From: Sneathiella marina
GTDB lineage: Bacteria; Pseudomonadota; Alphaproteobacteria; Sneathiellales; Sneathiellaceae
NCBI RefSeq assembly: GCF_023746535.1
Contig: NZ_CP098747.1
Span: 1,184,364-1,248,363, forward strand
Length of the DNA: 64,000 nt
Reading direction: 5' to 3'
The notes below the pieces were generated by a model, which made no database searches, was not told the DNA's origin, and worked only from the letters and a program-made list of their open reading frames with translations. The translations under genes and the position numbers were made by a program. Shown piece after piece: positions 43,189 through 52,269 of this stretch. Within the stretch, counting starts at the first letter, position 1. Every line of letters begins with the position of its first letter.

Positions 43189-43200
43189 GGGTATATACCC
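43189..43200. promoter_or_regulatory. Palindrome GGGTATATACCC, likely MarR operator
   Basis: Perfect 12-base palindrome, extended by AA before and (after one C) TT behind. Centred about 26 bases upstream of the marR-like start, and it contains a TATA element that could be part of the -10. A bound repressor would block transcription. Confidence 0.65.
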
Positions 43201-43288
43201 CTTTTTTGCTCCAATGTATACTTGAGTGGCTGTGTCTGCGTAAATTGAGCAAATTTCTAGGCGGCGGGGCGGGCGATTTGACGCAAAT

Positions 43289-43747
43289 CTAATCATACAC
43301 TCGAATACTCAGTTCGGTTTTGACTCTGTCCATAACAACTGAGCTCGTAAATTTGTTTACCTGCGAGGAGCTGAAGAAATACTCATGTGTAAATTCCGTG
43401 TACTCGGCCATATCCTTAACGACCACAATCACAATGAAATCAGCCACACCGGTTGTGTAGTAACATTGCTGTACTTGTGGTGCGTGAAGCATGCGTTTTT
43501 TAAACGCATCAAGCACTTCTTTGTTTTCCTGGTTCAAAGATACTTCAACAATTACAGTCACGTTTTGGTTCAATTGCGCTGGGTCCAGTACGGCGATTTC
43601 CTTAAGAATAATTTTCGCGTCACGCATCTTTTTAATGCGTTTTTGAACTGCTGCAGAAGACAAGCCCACAATCTCACCTATTTTTTCAGCTGTCTGGCGC
43701 GAGTTAGTCTGTAAAACAGAAAGTATTTTGCGATCAAAGATATCCAT
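43289..43747 (-). CDS. Lrp/AsnC family transcriptional regulator
   Basis: A 152-residue Lrp-type regulator: N-terminal helix-turn-helix (TAEKIGEIVGLSSAAVQKRIK, about 19-39) and a C-terminal RAM domain with CYYTTGVADFIVIVVV. It is divergent from an M20 amidohydrolase and a diaminopropionate ammonia-lyase, with 120 bases between. Lrp proteins of this type often sense the amino acid whose catabolism they switch on, so an amino acid from this pair of enzymes is a likely effector. That is inference. Confidence 0.88.
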   Translation of the reverse strand: MDIFDRKILSVLQTNSRQTAEKIGEIVGLSSAAVQKRIKKMRDAKIILKEIAVLDPAQLNQNVTVIVEVSLNQENKEVLDAFKKRMLHAPQVQQCYYTTGVADFIVIVVVKDMAEYTEFTHEYFFSSSQVNKFTSSVVMDRVKTELSIRVYD

Positions 43748-43752
43748 ATTCT

Positions 43753-43781
43753 GAAATTCTGACCTTTTCGACTGATATAAT
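43753..43781 (+). promoter_or_regulatory. Candidate promoter for the M20/ammonia-lyase operon
   Basis: A perfect TATAAT at 43776-43781 with a weak -35 (GAAATT or TGAAAT) 17-18 bases before. An activator such as the divergent Lrp protein could compensate for the weak -35. The leader would be about 80 bases. Confidence 0.4.
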
Positions 43782-43867
43782 ACGAAAAAAGGAAAATTTT
43801 AGCCCGGATCGGCGCAGAACACACTTCCTTTTATGCATATAGTTCCGGCAGGAAGGAAAATGTAAAT

Positions 43868-45052
43868 ATGTGCAAAACAACAGACACTGTAAGAACTTGT
43901 GAACTGGACCCGTCACTGCGCGATTACATGGTTGAATTTCGCCATGATGTGCATCGTCTTCCAGAGCTTGGATTTCGTGAAAAACGCACGTCAGATTGTG
44001 TCGCAGAGGCGCTGCGAAGTTTTAATATAGAAGTTTTTCAAAACAAGGGCGTTGTCGGGGTCCTTAAAGCAGGTAATTCTCAAAGAGTTATCGCATTGAG
44101 GGCTGAATTGGATGCACTTCCCATTCAGGAAACCTCCACGCATGACTATGCGTCCATCGTTCCCAAAACGATGCATGCCTGTGGGCATGACGGGCATATG
44201 GCTATGCTGTTGGGCGCTGCAAAATATTTATCTGAAACTCGGGCCTTTGACGGAACAGTCATTTTCATTTTTCAGCCAAATGAAGAAAATGGTTTGGGTG
44301 CAAAAGCGATGTTGGAAGAAGAGGTTCTTGCTCGGTTTGGGATCGAGGAAATTTATGCAATTCACAATTTACCGGGAGCACCACTTGGCGAAATTTCTAC
44401 TCGAGCCGGTCTAATTTGCAATAGCGAAAGCTTGTTTGAAATAGAGATTAAGGGGCAAGGTGGCCATGCCTCAATGCCCGACGTTGGAGTAGACACGATT
44501 TTGGTTGGATCAGAAGTTGTCCAGGCGCTTCAGACAATCGTTGCGCGTAAACTTCCACCAGGAAGTGGTGCTGTTGTTTCGGTGACGGAATTCATCACCG
44601 ACGGTGCTCGCAATATACTTCCGGGGCTCACTATTTTGAAAGGCGATGTTCGAGCTCAAAATCCGGAGCATCGAACTAAGATAGAGCGCTTAATGCGACA
44701 GATCGCGACCGGAGTAGCTGCTACACATGATGTCGAAGTTCACGTCAAATTTCAAACCGAGTTCATAGAAACAATCAACCATTCTGAAAATGCGGCAGCC
44801 GTTGTCCGTGTCGCCAAAAGAGTGACGAACCAGGTTATTGCGGATCGCGAACCCATGTCATTTTCTGAGGATTTTGCTTATTTTTTGGCCGCTATTCCAG
44901 GATGCCTTTTGCTTTTGGGTAATGGGGTAGAGGATGTACATGGCAAACCGTTGCACTCCTCAAATTATGATTTTAACGATGATGCATTGATGATCGGTGC
45001 TCGGTTTTGGGCAAGCCTGGTCGCAGAACGTTTGCCAATTGGAGATGCCTAG
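43868..45052 (+). CDS. M20 family metallo-amidohydrolase
   Basis: A 394-residue member of the hippurate hydrolase/N-acyl-amino-acid deacylase group. Metal ligands lie in HACGHDGHMAMLLG (His103-His110) and in the acidic FQPNEENGLGA segment (Glu139/Glu140); the dimerisation domain contains GQGGHASMPDVGVD. It removes an acyl group from an N-acylated amino acid or similar compound. It ends one base before the ammonia-lyase start, which suggests that the free amino acid is passed on. Acyl group and amino acid are inferred only from the pairing. Confidence 0.87.
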   Translation: MCKTTDTVRTCELDPSLRDYMVEFRHDVHRLPELGFREKRTSDCVAEALRSFNIEVFQNKGVVGVLKAGNSQRVIALRAELDALPIQETSTHDYASIVPKTMHACGHDGHMAMLLGAAKYLSETRAFDGTVIFIFQPNEENGLGAKAMLEEEVLARFGIEEIYAIHNLPGAPLGEISTRAGLICNSESLFEIEIKGQGGHASMPDVGVDTILVGSEVVQALQTIVARKLPPGSGAVVSVTEFITDGARNILPGLTILKGDVRAQNPEHRTKIERLMRQIATGVAATHDVEVHVKFQTEFIETINHSENAAAVVRVAKRVTNQVIADREPMSFSEDFAYFLAAIPGCLLLLGNGVEDVHGKPLHSSNYDFNDDALMIGARFWASLVAERLPIGDA

Positions 45053-45053
45053 T

Positions 45054-46262
45054 ATGTTCAGTTTTTTTGACAGATCTGAAATAGACATTGTCCGTTACAC
45101 ACCAAAAAAGGGGAACGCACATTCTACAGTCTTGACACCAAGGGATTTTGCCGATGCCGCTAAAGAAATTAAAGCCTGGAATAATTACACGCCAACGCCA
45201 CTGCTTCGATTGACGAGTTTGGCATCCGAGTTAAACGTGAAAGACATCCTTTACAAGGATGAAGGCCCACGTTTTGGCCTAGGAAGTTTTAAAGCACTTG
45301 GCGGAGCTTATGCCGCGCTGAAAATTTTGCGACGTGAAATCGATAAAAAACAAACAGCCATAGGCTTAGCTGGTGGTGTAACCCTTGAGGATGTTCGCGA
45401 AGGGCGCTTCGCCAAAGAGGCATCTAATATAACTCTTGTATCTGCGACAGATGGAAATCACGGTCGCTCTTTGGCGTGGGGGTGTCACAGGTTTGGTGCA
45501 CCTTGTCGTATTTATATCCACGCAGAAGTAAGTGAGGGGAGGGCGACAGCCATGCGGAAGCTGGGAGCGACGGTCATCCGGATAAAAGGTGATTATGATG
45601 CGTCAGTTCGGCTTGCCCGGCTTGAAGCAGAGAAAAATGGCTGGTTTGTCGTTTCTGATACCTCGTGGGAGGGTTACACGGATCCACCGCGGGACGTAAT
45701 GGCCGGTTACGGTGTAATGGTTGGAGAAATAGCCGAAAATCTCAAAATGCCCCCGACCCATGTCTTCTTGCAAGGTGGCGTTGGTGGGCTTGCAGCGTCT
45801 GTCTGCGCAGCGTTTCGACAATATTGGGGAGACAGCTGTCCACGGGTCATCATCGTAGAACCGGACCGCGCAGCCTGTTTGTTCGAGAGTGCTAAGGCTG
45901 GCGAAACGAAAACCGTAAAGATTGAACGTGAAACGGTAATGGCTGGTTTGTCCTGCGGAGAGCCATCTGATATGGCATGGTCAATTCTAAAAGAAGAGGC
46001 TCAGGACTTTATGACTATTACCGATGAAGTTGTCGTCCCGACACTTCGTTTGTTAAAATCTCCCGTCGGCACAGACCCGGTCGTAGAGGCTGGCGAATCT
46101 GCCGTCGCCGGCTTGGCTGCGACAATCTTGGCGTCCCGAAGGGAGGAACTGCGAGATGCTCTTGAAATGGATGGGAATTCGGTAATAGTTGTTGTCGGGT
46201 CTGAGGGAATAACGGATCCCGCAGTTCATGCCGAATTGATGAAAGAAGCTGATCACGCCTGA
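45054..46262 (+). CDS. dpaL: Diaminopropionate ammonia-lyase
   Basis: A PLP enzyme of 402 residues that converts 2,3-diaminopropionate to pyruvate and ammonia. The PLP lysine is Lys80 in GPRFGLGSFKALGG, a motif close to YgeX-type enzymes. SATDGNHGRSLAWG and the phosphate-binding QGGVGGLAAS are also typical. The start at 45054 is one base after the M20 stop and has GGAGA eight bases upstream; a longer frame from 44997 would overlap that gene. Other fold-II beta-eliminating substrates are possible, but the family match is good. Confidence 0.85.
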   Translation: MFSFFDRSEIDIVRYTPKKGNAHSTVLTPRDFADAAKEIKAWNNYTPTPLLRLTSLASELNVKDILYKDEGPRFGLGSFKALGGAYAALKILRREIDKKQTAIGLAGGVTLEDVREGRFAKEASNITLVSATDGNHGRSLAWGCHRFGAPCRIYIHAEVSEGRATAMRKLGATVIRIKGDYDASVRLARLEAEKNGWFVVSDTSWEGYTDPPRDVMAGYGVMVGEIAENLKMPPTHVFLQGGVGGLAASVCAAFRQYWGDSCPRVIIVEPDRAACLFESAKAGETKTVKIERETVMAGLSCGEPSDMAWSILKEEAQDFMTITDEVVVPTLRLLKSPVGTDPVVEAGESAVAGLAATILASRREELRDALEMDGNSVIVVVGSEGITDPAVHAELMKEADHA

Positions 46263-46418
46263 AGCACTCAAAAGCCTGCTACATCAACTTGACATAGGCG
46301 AAGAGAAACCTTTGCGCTTATTCCAATACCTTGGATCGGTACGCTTTTTGCCCTCTTCGTCTTACCGGGGATTGGTCTTGTCTCGACCAAAAATGAGCCA
46401 GGACCATATTTTTCGCCT

Positions 46419-48884
46419 TTACACGGATGAGACAATATTGTCCTTGGCTCGTATTGATAATGGATCATACATAGGTTTTAGTGAAACACTTGCTTTGACA
46501 CGGCAACCTGCCACTTCAATCTCATAGTTTGAAGCCAATATCTCAGAGAGTTTTTCGTCTTTGCTGGGGACATATCCAAGCCCAACAGCAGCTCCCAATG
46601 TATGGCCATAACCTCCAGAAGTCAGATATCCAACCACCTCTCCCTCACGGATAATGGGTTCATTGTGAAATAATAAGGGTTCGGGGTCAGATAAAAGGAA
46701 TTGTAACAGCCGCATTTTCGGCCCCGTCTCCTTTCGCGCAAGCACGGCAGCGCGCCCAATGAAATCCGGCTTATTTGTCCTTACTGCGAAACCAAGTCCA
46801 GCATCAATAACGTGATCTTCAGAGGTTATATCATGCCCGAAATGACGAAAGGCTTTCTCGAGACGGCAGTTATCCATCGTATGCATCCCGCATAACTTGA
46901 GATCAAGTTTTCGACCTGCCTCCAATAGAGTATCAAGTACATGGGCGGCCATATCAGAAGAAACATAAATCTCCCAGCCAAGCTCCCCCACATACGTAAC
47001 CCTGTGTGCCCGCGCCAACCCCATACCGATTTCGATATCCTGAGCAGTACCGAAGGGGTTGTTGGTATTTGAAAAATCATTGGGACTGACCATTTGGAGT
47101 AGTTTGCGAGAATTCGGCCCCATTACTGCAAGTACGGCCTCTCCCGCTGTGACATCGGTGATGACAACTTGAAAATCGACACTGTGTCGTTCCAGCCAGC
47201 GTTGATCGGAGAGCCGTGTTCCCGCGGGCGTAATTACAAGATAAGCGGTTTCCGAGAGCCTTGTCACCGTTACATCGGCCTCAATTCCACCCTTTTTATT
47301 CAGAAATTGAGTATAGACAATCTTACCAATTGGAACGGAAAAATCTCCAGAACCAACGTAGTTCAGGAATTTTTCTGCATCATGTCCTTCAACCCGGATC
47401 TTGCCGAAGGAGGACATATCATACATTCCAACATTCTCTCGAATTGCTTTATGCTCTGACGCTGAGTTCTCAAACCAGTTTTGCCGCTTCCAGCGGTAAT
47501 GATAACGTCGTTCCTGGCCAGGGTTAGCAAACCAATTTGGCCTTTCCCAGCCTGAAACTTCTCCCATAACAGCGCCTTGAGCCAACATTTCATGATGAAA
47601 TGGAGACCGCCGGATTCCACGCGCCGTCGCCTTTTGCCGAAAGGGAAAATGGTCTGCATAGAGAAGTCCCAAAGTTTCTTTTGACCGTTCAAAAAGATAC
47701 TTGCTGTTTCCCTGAAAGGGCTGCATTCGAGTGATGTCCACATCACTAAGATCGAATGGCTTTGCACCGTCATTCATCCAGTGAGCAAGTGCCATTCCAG
47801 CGCCGCCAGCAGATTGAATTCCAATAGAGTTAAACCCGGCTGCTACCCAAAAATTTTCGAGCTCCGGCGCTCGGCCAAGATGGTAAGCATCATCCGGGGT
47901 AAAACTCTCTGGACCGTTAAAGAAAGTTTGGATGCCTGTTTCTGCTAGGATTGGCATTCGATTTACGGCGTTGTTAAGAATTGGTTCAAAATGATCAAAA
48001 TCTTCTGGCAGTTGGTCAAATTCAAAGCTTTCTGGGATACCTGACATACCCCATGGTTTGGCTATGGGCTCGAATGCGCCAAGCAGAATTTTTCCCGCGT
48101 CTTCCTTGTAATAGGAGCATTCGTCAGGAACTCTCAATACAGGCAGCTTAGGCAGCCCCTTTATATTCTCGGTAACAATGTAAAAATGCTCGCATGCATG
48201 AAGTGGCACATTTACACCTGCCATTCGACCAACTTGATGGCCCCACATTCCCGCACAATTCACTACCATCTCAGTCTGAATGTGGCCAACTTCACCATTT
48301 TCATCCTTCCAATCAATTCCCTCAGCTCGGCGGTTTGATACGCGAATATTATTCACTGCAATTCGTTCGAAAATTTGCGCGCCTCGCTGTCGTGCCCCTT
48401 TCGCCATCGCGAGAGCAATATTTCCAGGATCTCCCTGACCATCGTGAGGAAGCCAAACTGCGCCTTTTACTCCCTCCAAATTTATATATTCATAACGCTC
48501 TTTGACGTCAGTCGGGCTAATTTCCTCGACTTCAACATTAAACGCGCGCGCCATGGAGGCTTGCCGGAGTAGTTCTTCTTTTCTTTCCTCCGTCAGGGCA
48601 ACGGTTATGGAGCCAGTTTCACGCATACCCGTTGCGACGCCTGTTTCTGCCTCAAGTTGGCTGTAAAGTTCCTGACTATATTTGGCAAGGCGTGTCATAT
48701 TCTTAGATGCGCGAAGCTGTGCAATAAGGCCTGCTGCATGCCAAGTCGTACCAGACGTTAACTGCTTTCGCTCCAGCAGAACAACATCTGTCCAACCAAG
48801 TTTTGTCAGATGATAAGCGACCGAACATCCGATCACACCGCCACCGATAATGACAACGCGGGCCTTTTTGGGCAACTCGCTCAT
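46419..48884 (-). CDS. Dimethylglycine/sarcosine dehydrogenase-like FAD-GcvT protein
   Basis: An 821-residue two-part enzyme. The N-terminal DAO-type FAD domain has VVIIGGGVIGCS (11-21) and the TSGTTWHAAGL segment whose His49 would be the covalent FAD site, as in dimethylglycine dehydrogenase. The C-terminal half is a GcvT-like folate-binding domain (MYDMSSFGKIRVEG, then GELGWEIYV). Such enzymes remove N-methyl groups oxidatively and give methylene-tetrahydrofolate. AAGGAT lies seven bases before the ATG. It follows the G3E GTPase gene by 46 bases. The exact N-methyl substrate is not known; mammalian PDPR is a similar non-enzymatic relative. Confidence 0.87.
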   Translation of the reverse strand: MSELPKKARVVIIGGGVIGCSVAYHLTKLGWTDVVLLERKQLTSGTTWHAAGLIAQLRASKNMTRLAKYSQELYSQLEAETGVATGMRETGSITVALTEERKEELLRQASMARAFNVEVEEISPTDVKERYEYINLEGVKGAVWLPHDGQGDPGNIALAMAKGARQRGAQIFERIAVNNIRVSNRRAEGIDWKDENGEVGHIQTEMVVNCAGMWGHQVGRMAGVNVPLHACEHFYIVTENIKGLPKLPVLRVPDECSYYKEDAGKILLGAFEPIAKPWGMSGIPESFEFDQLPEDFDHFEPILNNAVNRMPILAETGIQTFFNGPESFTPDDAYHLGRAPELENFWVAAGFNSIGIQSAGGAGMALAHWMNDGAKPFDLSDVDITRMQPFQGNSKYLFERSKETLGLLYADHFPFRQKATARGIRRSPFHHEMLAQGAVMGEVSGWERPNWFANPGQERRYHYRWKRQNWFENSASEHKAIRENVGMYDMSSFGKIRVEGHDAEKFLNYVGSGDFSVPIGKIVYTQFLNKKGGIEADVTVTRLSETAYLVITPAGTRLSDQRWLERHSVDFQVVITDVTAGEAVLAVMGPNSRKLLQMVSPNDFSNTNNPFGTAQDIEIGMGLARAHRVTYVGELGWEIYVSSDMAAHVLDTLLEAGRKLDLKLCGMHTMDNCRLEKAFRHFGHDITSEDHVIDAGLGFAVRTNKPDFIGRAAVLARKETGPKMRLLQFLLSDPEPLLFHNEPIIREGEVVGYLTSGGYGHTLGAAVGLGYVPSKDEKLSEILASNYEIEVAGCRVKASVSLKPMYDPLSIRAKDNIVSSV

Positions 48885-48930
48885 AGCTAAATCCTTATTA
48901 TCATATTAAAATTTTTGTTCGTGAGAGTAT

Positions 48931-49866
48931 CTACTGACGCGCTGTCTCGGCCAGTTGCTTGAGATTTTCAGCAATAGTTTTTACTTCATTCTCTAAATCG
49001 CATTTGTTCCCTGTTGCGATCAAGACTAGTCCTGCTTCTGCTCCTTTCGGCGCACTGTCAAAAGTGAGACGATTGCCAACTCGCTGTAAGAGTGTTAGCG
49101 CCTTGGTCTCCTGGTCAAAAAAGAAACCTTTTACCCGATGGACTGTTGGCGGAAGAAGGGAAAGACAATCTGCCATGTCCTGCTTATTGATCGGGGAGGA
49201 GGGAATCCAATGGTAAGTGGCAATATTATCTGCCTCCCGAGGGTTCTCCATTCGCTGGGACACGGTTTTGGTCGAGGACGGTCCTAGCAACAATGCTGGA
49301 TCTATTTTTCCGGCGTCTACCGTGATCAAGGAAACAGTTGGAGATAATCTCGCAATCCAATCCCTAAGGTCCTGACACCTGTCATCTGACACAATATCTG
49401 ATTTGGTCAGTACAAGAATATCTCCAGCTTTTATCTGGCTATGTATCAATTGCCCGACGAATTTGTCCTGTGCCCGCATCTGAACCGTCTCAGCATCAAG
49501 CAATGTAACAATTGCATCCAATTCAAAACCGGGCCAATTCCCAGCATGTCGCGCGAGACGCATAGGATCTGCCACACCACTTGCTTCAAGAACAACCAGG
49601 TCAGGCGGGTTGTCCCGAGAAGCTTGCGCGTCCAACGCGTCACCAAGATCATCCGTTATTGAACAGCAAACGCATCCGTTGGTGAGGCTTATCGCTTGAT
49701 CTGTCTGTTCCTTGATAAGAGCAGTGTCAATATTAATTGCGCCGAAATCATTGACCAATACAGCGATCCGCTGGCCATCACTTACAGATAAAAGATGATT
49801 AATAAGGGTTGTTTTGCCCGCCCCCAAATATCCTGAGATCAGGGTGATTGGAATGCGCCTGGTCAT
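48931..49866 (-). CDS. G3E family GTPase, CobW-type metallochaperone
   Basis: A 311-residue GTPase with Walker A SGYLGAGKTTL (Lys18), the metal-binding CxCC motif GCVCCSI (Cys65, Cys67, Cys68), the VVLEASGVADP switch and guanine-specific LTKSD. A CobW C-terminal domain follows (HRVKGFFF). Such proteins deliver zinc, cobalt or similar metals to client enzymes. The ATG shares four bases with the stop of the amidohydrolase upstream (ATGA), so the metal-dependent amidohydrolase is the obvious candidate client. Metal identity is unknown. Confidence 0.87.
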   Translation of the reverse strand: MTRRIPITLISGYLGAGKTTLINHLLSVSDGQRIAVLVNDFGAINIDTALIKEQTDQAISLTNGCVCCSITDDLGDALDAQASRDNPPDLVVLEASGVADPMRLARHAGNWPGFELDAIVTLLDAETVQMRAQDKFVGQLIHSQIKAGDILVLTKSDIVSDDRCQDLRDWIARLSPTVSLITVDAGKIDPALLLGPSSTKTVSQRMENPREADNIATYHWIPSSPINKQDMADCLSLLPPTVHRVKGFFFDQETKALTLLQRVGNRLTFDSAPKGAEAGLVLIATGNKCDLENEVKTIAENLKQLAETARQ

Positions 49867-51512
49867 TTGTCAATGGGAAAGGGTTGTCCTTCGAAGACAG
49901 TACCCCAAATAGGAATATCTTTGAGTTGTTCTACGGGTGTTTCCCAGGGATCCATATCAAGAACCGTAAAATCGGCTTTCTTCCCGGCGCGAATAGAACC
50001 AATTTCATGCTCCATGCCGATGACATAAGCGGCATCGATTGTGATCGCCCGCATGGCGGCATCCAAATCTATGCGTTCTTCCGGTCCCAGAACGGCACCT
50101 GATTCAGCAATCCGATTGACAGCAACCCAAGCAGAATTAAGCGGCAATGCAGGCGCCATTGTAAAGTCGGAATGCAAAGCCGTCGTCACGCCATATTGCG
50201 CTAGAGTACCAAGCCTCGCCATTTGTGACGCTCGTTCGTACCCAATTGAATGTTGCCAATAGGCTTCTCCCAATTCATGAACATAATAAACATTGGCGGA
50301 AACCAGCGCTCCAAGGTCCGCTATGCGACGGACCTGCTCTGGTGTCGAAACACCAAAATGTTCAATCGTAAAGCGGTGATTAATACGCGGTCGCTCAAAC
50401 TGTAGTTTTTCCAACGTGTCGAGCGCCAGCTCAACGCCGAGATCACCGGTACAATGCACATGTATACGCTTACCTGAATTCCAGAAAGCCCGTGCCAAAG
50501 CTTCAAACATCTCAGGCGCCATGAGCCATTCTCCGTGATGGCCGTCGATGAAACCTGGATCTTGCATCTGCATCAGTTCGGCAAAGAAACCTCCGTCGGT
50601 AAAAAGTTTGATACCATTGCCGAATTGTAAACGGTGACTTCCGCGCGATGCATAGCTTTCCACACGCGCGACTTCTTCATCGGCGGATCCTTCCCAGGTA
50701 CCACGAAGAGCGCCACGGGGAATAATTTGCATACGGAAAGGAACGTCATCACGTTCCAGTGCTTCACTCAGGAAATGCCATTCGATCTCATCATCCAACA
50801 GGGGATAGGCCATTTCTCCAATAGTCGTATGACCTCCATGATGAATAGCCTTCTTTACAAGTTCCAGTCCGTGCTTGAAACGTTCAGGCTGAAAAAGATG
50901 CATGTTCATTGCCTTAGTCGCAATGGCAAGTCCAGTTTCATAAAAGCGACCGGTCGCGAGGTCAATTTGCGGGTGCCGTTCAAGATCTTCACGATCTAAC
51001 CCCATCCATTCAATCGCCGCGTCGTTTGCGATAATTTCGTGAAAAGAACGTTGCCAAACAAAAATGGGACGGGTGGTGGATATCGCGTTCAGCGCCTCTT
51101 TGTAAACTTCACCATGCCAGATTTTATGGTACCCCCAGGTAATCAGCGGTTCCGTCGGATCATCTATGCTTTCGTTGATTTCTTGTAAACGAGTAATATA
51201 CGCAACGTGACTTCGGACAGGGGCGCAAGTACGGTCCGGTAGCTTCCATTCCATTGCCGTGATGAAATGACACGATAGCAATATCGCCCCCAAAGACGGA
51301 TGGAGATGAGGGTCAATAAACCCGGGCATTAAAATTTTGTCTGCAAAACGGTGGTCAATGCTGTGAGGATGCGCGTCAAGCCATGGTTTCAGCGTTTCCA
51401 AGGTGCCCACTTCAATGATCTGTCCATCCCGGACAGCAACCGCACTGGCTTCTGGCATCGGTGGGTTCATTGTACGGATGTTTTTTGCAGTAAAGACTGT
51501 AATTTCGCTCAT
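49863..51512 (-). CDS. Metal-dependent amidohydrolase, YtcJ-like
   Basis: A 549-residue member of the amidohydrolase 3 group. The metal site starts with GFIDPHLHPSLG (about 75-86); further ligands are suggested by KRIHVHCTGD and FTIEHFGV. The N-terminal small domain (ITVFTAKNIRTM) and the C-terminal GSIRAGKKADFTVLD strand frame the barrel. It hydrolyses an amide or similar bond in the cytoplasm. ATG 51512 has AAGAGAG just upstream; a longer frame would overlap the XRE gene. Genes before and after are an XRE-cupin regulator and a metallochaperone. Substrate unknown. Confidence 0.85.
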   Translation of the reverse strand: MSEITVFTAKNIRTMNPPMPEASAVAVRDGQIIEVGTLETLKPWLDAHPHSIDHRFADKILMPGFIDPHLHPSLGAILLSCHFITAMEWKLPDRTCAPVRSHVAYITRLQEINESIDDPTEPLITWGYHKIWHGEVYKEALNAISTTRPIFVWQRSFHEIIANDAAIEWMGLDREDLERHPQIDLATGRFYETGLAIATKAMNMHLFQPERFKHGLELVKKAIHHGGHTTIGEMAYPLLDDEIEWHFLSEALERDDVPFRMQIIPRGALRGTWEGSADEEVARVESYASRGSHRLQFGNGIKLFTDGGFFAELMQMQDPGFIDGHHGEWLMAPEMFEALARAFWNSGKRIHVHCTGDLGVELALDTLEKLQFERPRINHRFTIEHFGVSTPEQVRRIADLGALVSANVYYVHELGEAYWQHSIGYERASQMARLGTLAQYGVTTALHSDFTMAPALPLNSAWVAVNRIAESGAVLGPEERIDLDAAMRAITIDAAYVIGMEHEIGSIRAGKKADFTVLDMDPWETPVEQLKDIPIWGTVFEGQPFPIDK

Positions 51513-51531
51513 AATAATAGCTCTCTTGCGG

Positions 51532-52140
51532 CTAATAGGTTGCGGGGCTGATGGCCCAGACGACCACAGTATCGACATCTCCTGGATTATGGCACCAATG
51601 CTTGCCAGCACCGAGCATCTGAAAACTATCTCCTTCCTCAAGGACATATGACTTGCCATTGACACTAAGTTCCAGCGTACCGGAGATTATCATGCCGCCT
51701 TCTTCCCCTTTGCGAGCACGGCCTGCATCGCCGGTACCAGCACCTGGTGAAAATGTTGTCAGGATCAACTCAAGCTGTCCCTTAAGATTAGGCGATAATA
51801 ATTCTTCCCGGGTGCCGGCTTGACTGAGATTGATCTCACGACGTGCCGAGCGCCTTACCACTACATCGCGTTCTTCCGGTGCGGCGACGGCGGTACCGCT
51901 GAAAAACCAATTAATCGATACATCAAGGGCGAGGGCGATGGCATCCAGCGCTTCAATGGTAATTGGACTGACACCGCGTTCCATTTCACTCAGATTGCCG
52001 ACTGACCGGCCGGTGACATTTTTCATATCGGTCAGTGTCAATCCGCGAGCACGACGCAATTCGCGGATTTGCTGTCCAACTGGAATTTGCGAATTTGCGC
52101 TTACTTCTTCATCTGAAATTTCATGTTGTTTTGATTGCAT
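51532..52140 (-). CDS. XRE-cupin transcriptional regulator
   Basis: About 202 residues: an N-terminal XRE helix-turn-helix (IRELRRARGLTLTDMKNVTG, SVGNLSEMERG) and a C-terminal cupin (EEGGMIISGTLELSVNGK, LEEGDSFQM) for a small ligand. Such proteins often regulate amine and amino acid catabolism. Divergent from the ABC importer, with a 14-base palindrome in the gap. The start is uncertain: ATG 52140 is taken, and an ATG at 52191 would run through the palindrome. Confidence 0.86.
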   Translation of the reverse strand: MQSKQHEISDEEVSANSQIPVGQQIRELRRARGLTLTDMKNVTGRSVGNLSEMERGVSPITIEALDAIALALDVSINWFFSGTAVAAPEERDVVVRRSARREINLSQAGTREELLSPNLKGQLELILTTFSPGAGTGDAGRARKGEEGGMIISGTLELSVNGKSYVLEEGDSFQMLGAGKHWCHNPGDVDTVVVWAISPATY

Positions 52141-52164
52141 AATATGAATGATCTCATAATAAAA

Positions 52165-52178
52165 TTCAGTTAACTGAA
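52165..52178. promoter_or_regulatory. Palindrome TTCAGTTAACTGAA, likely XRE-cupin operator
   Basis: Perfect 14-base palindrome, 24 bases upstream of the regulator's ATG at 52140 and about 91 bases before the importer's first gene. It could control both directions. Binding is inferred from symmetry and position. Confidence 0.6.
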
Positions 52179-52269
52179 AATATTCTTGCAATTTTTCATT
52201 TTTGGTGCAACCTTTTTCGTCACTAAAGAAAAAAAATGATCTGTAATCATTCAGGGAGAATATCCAGAT

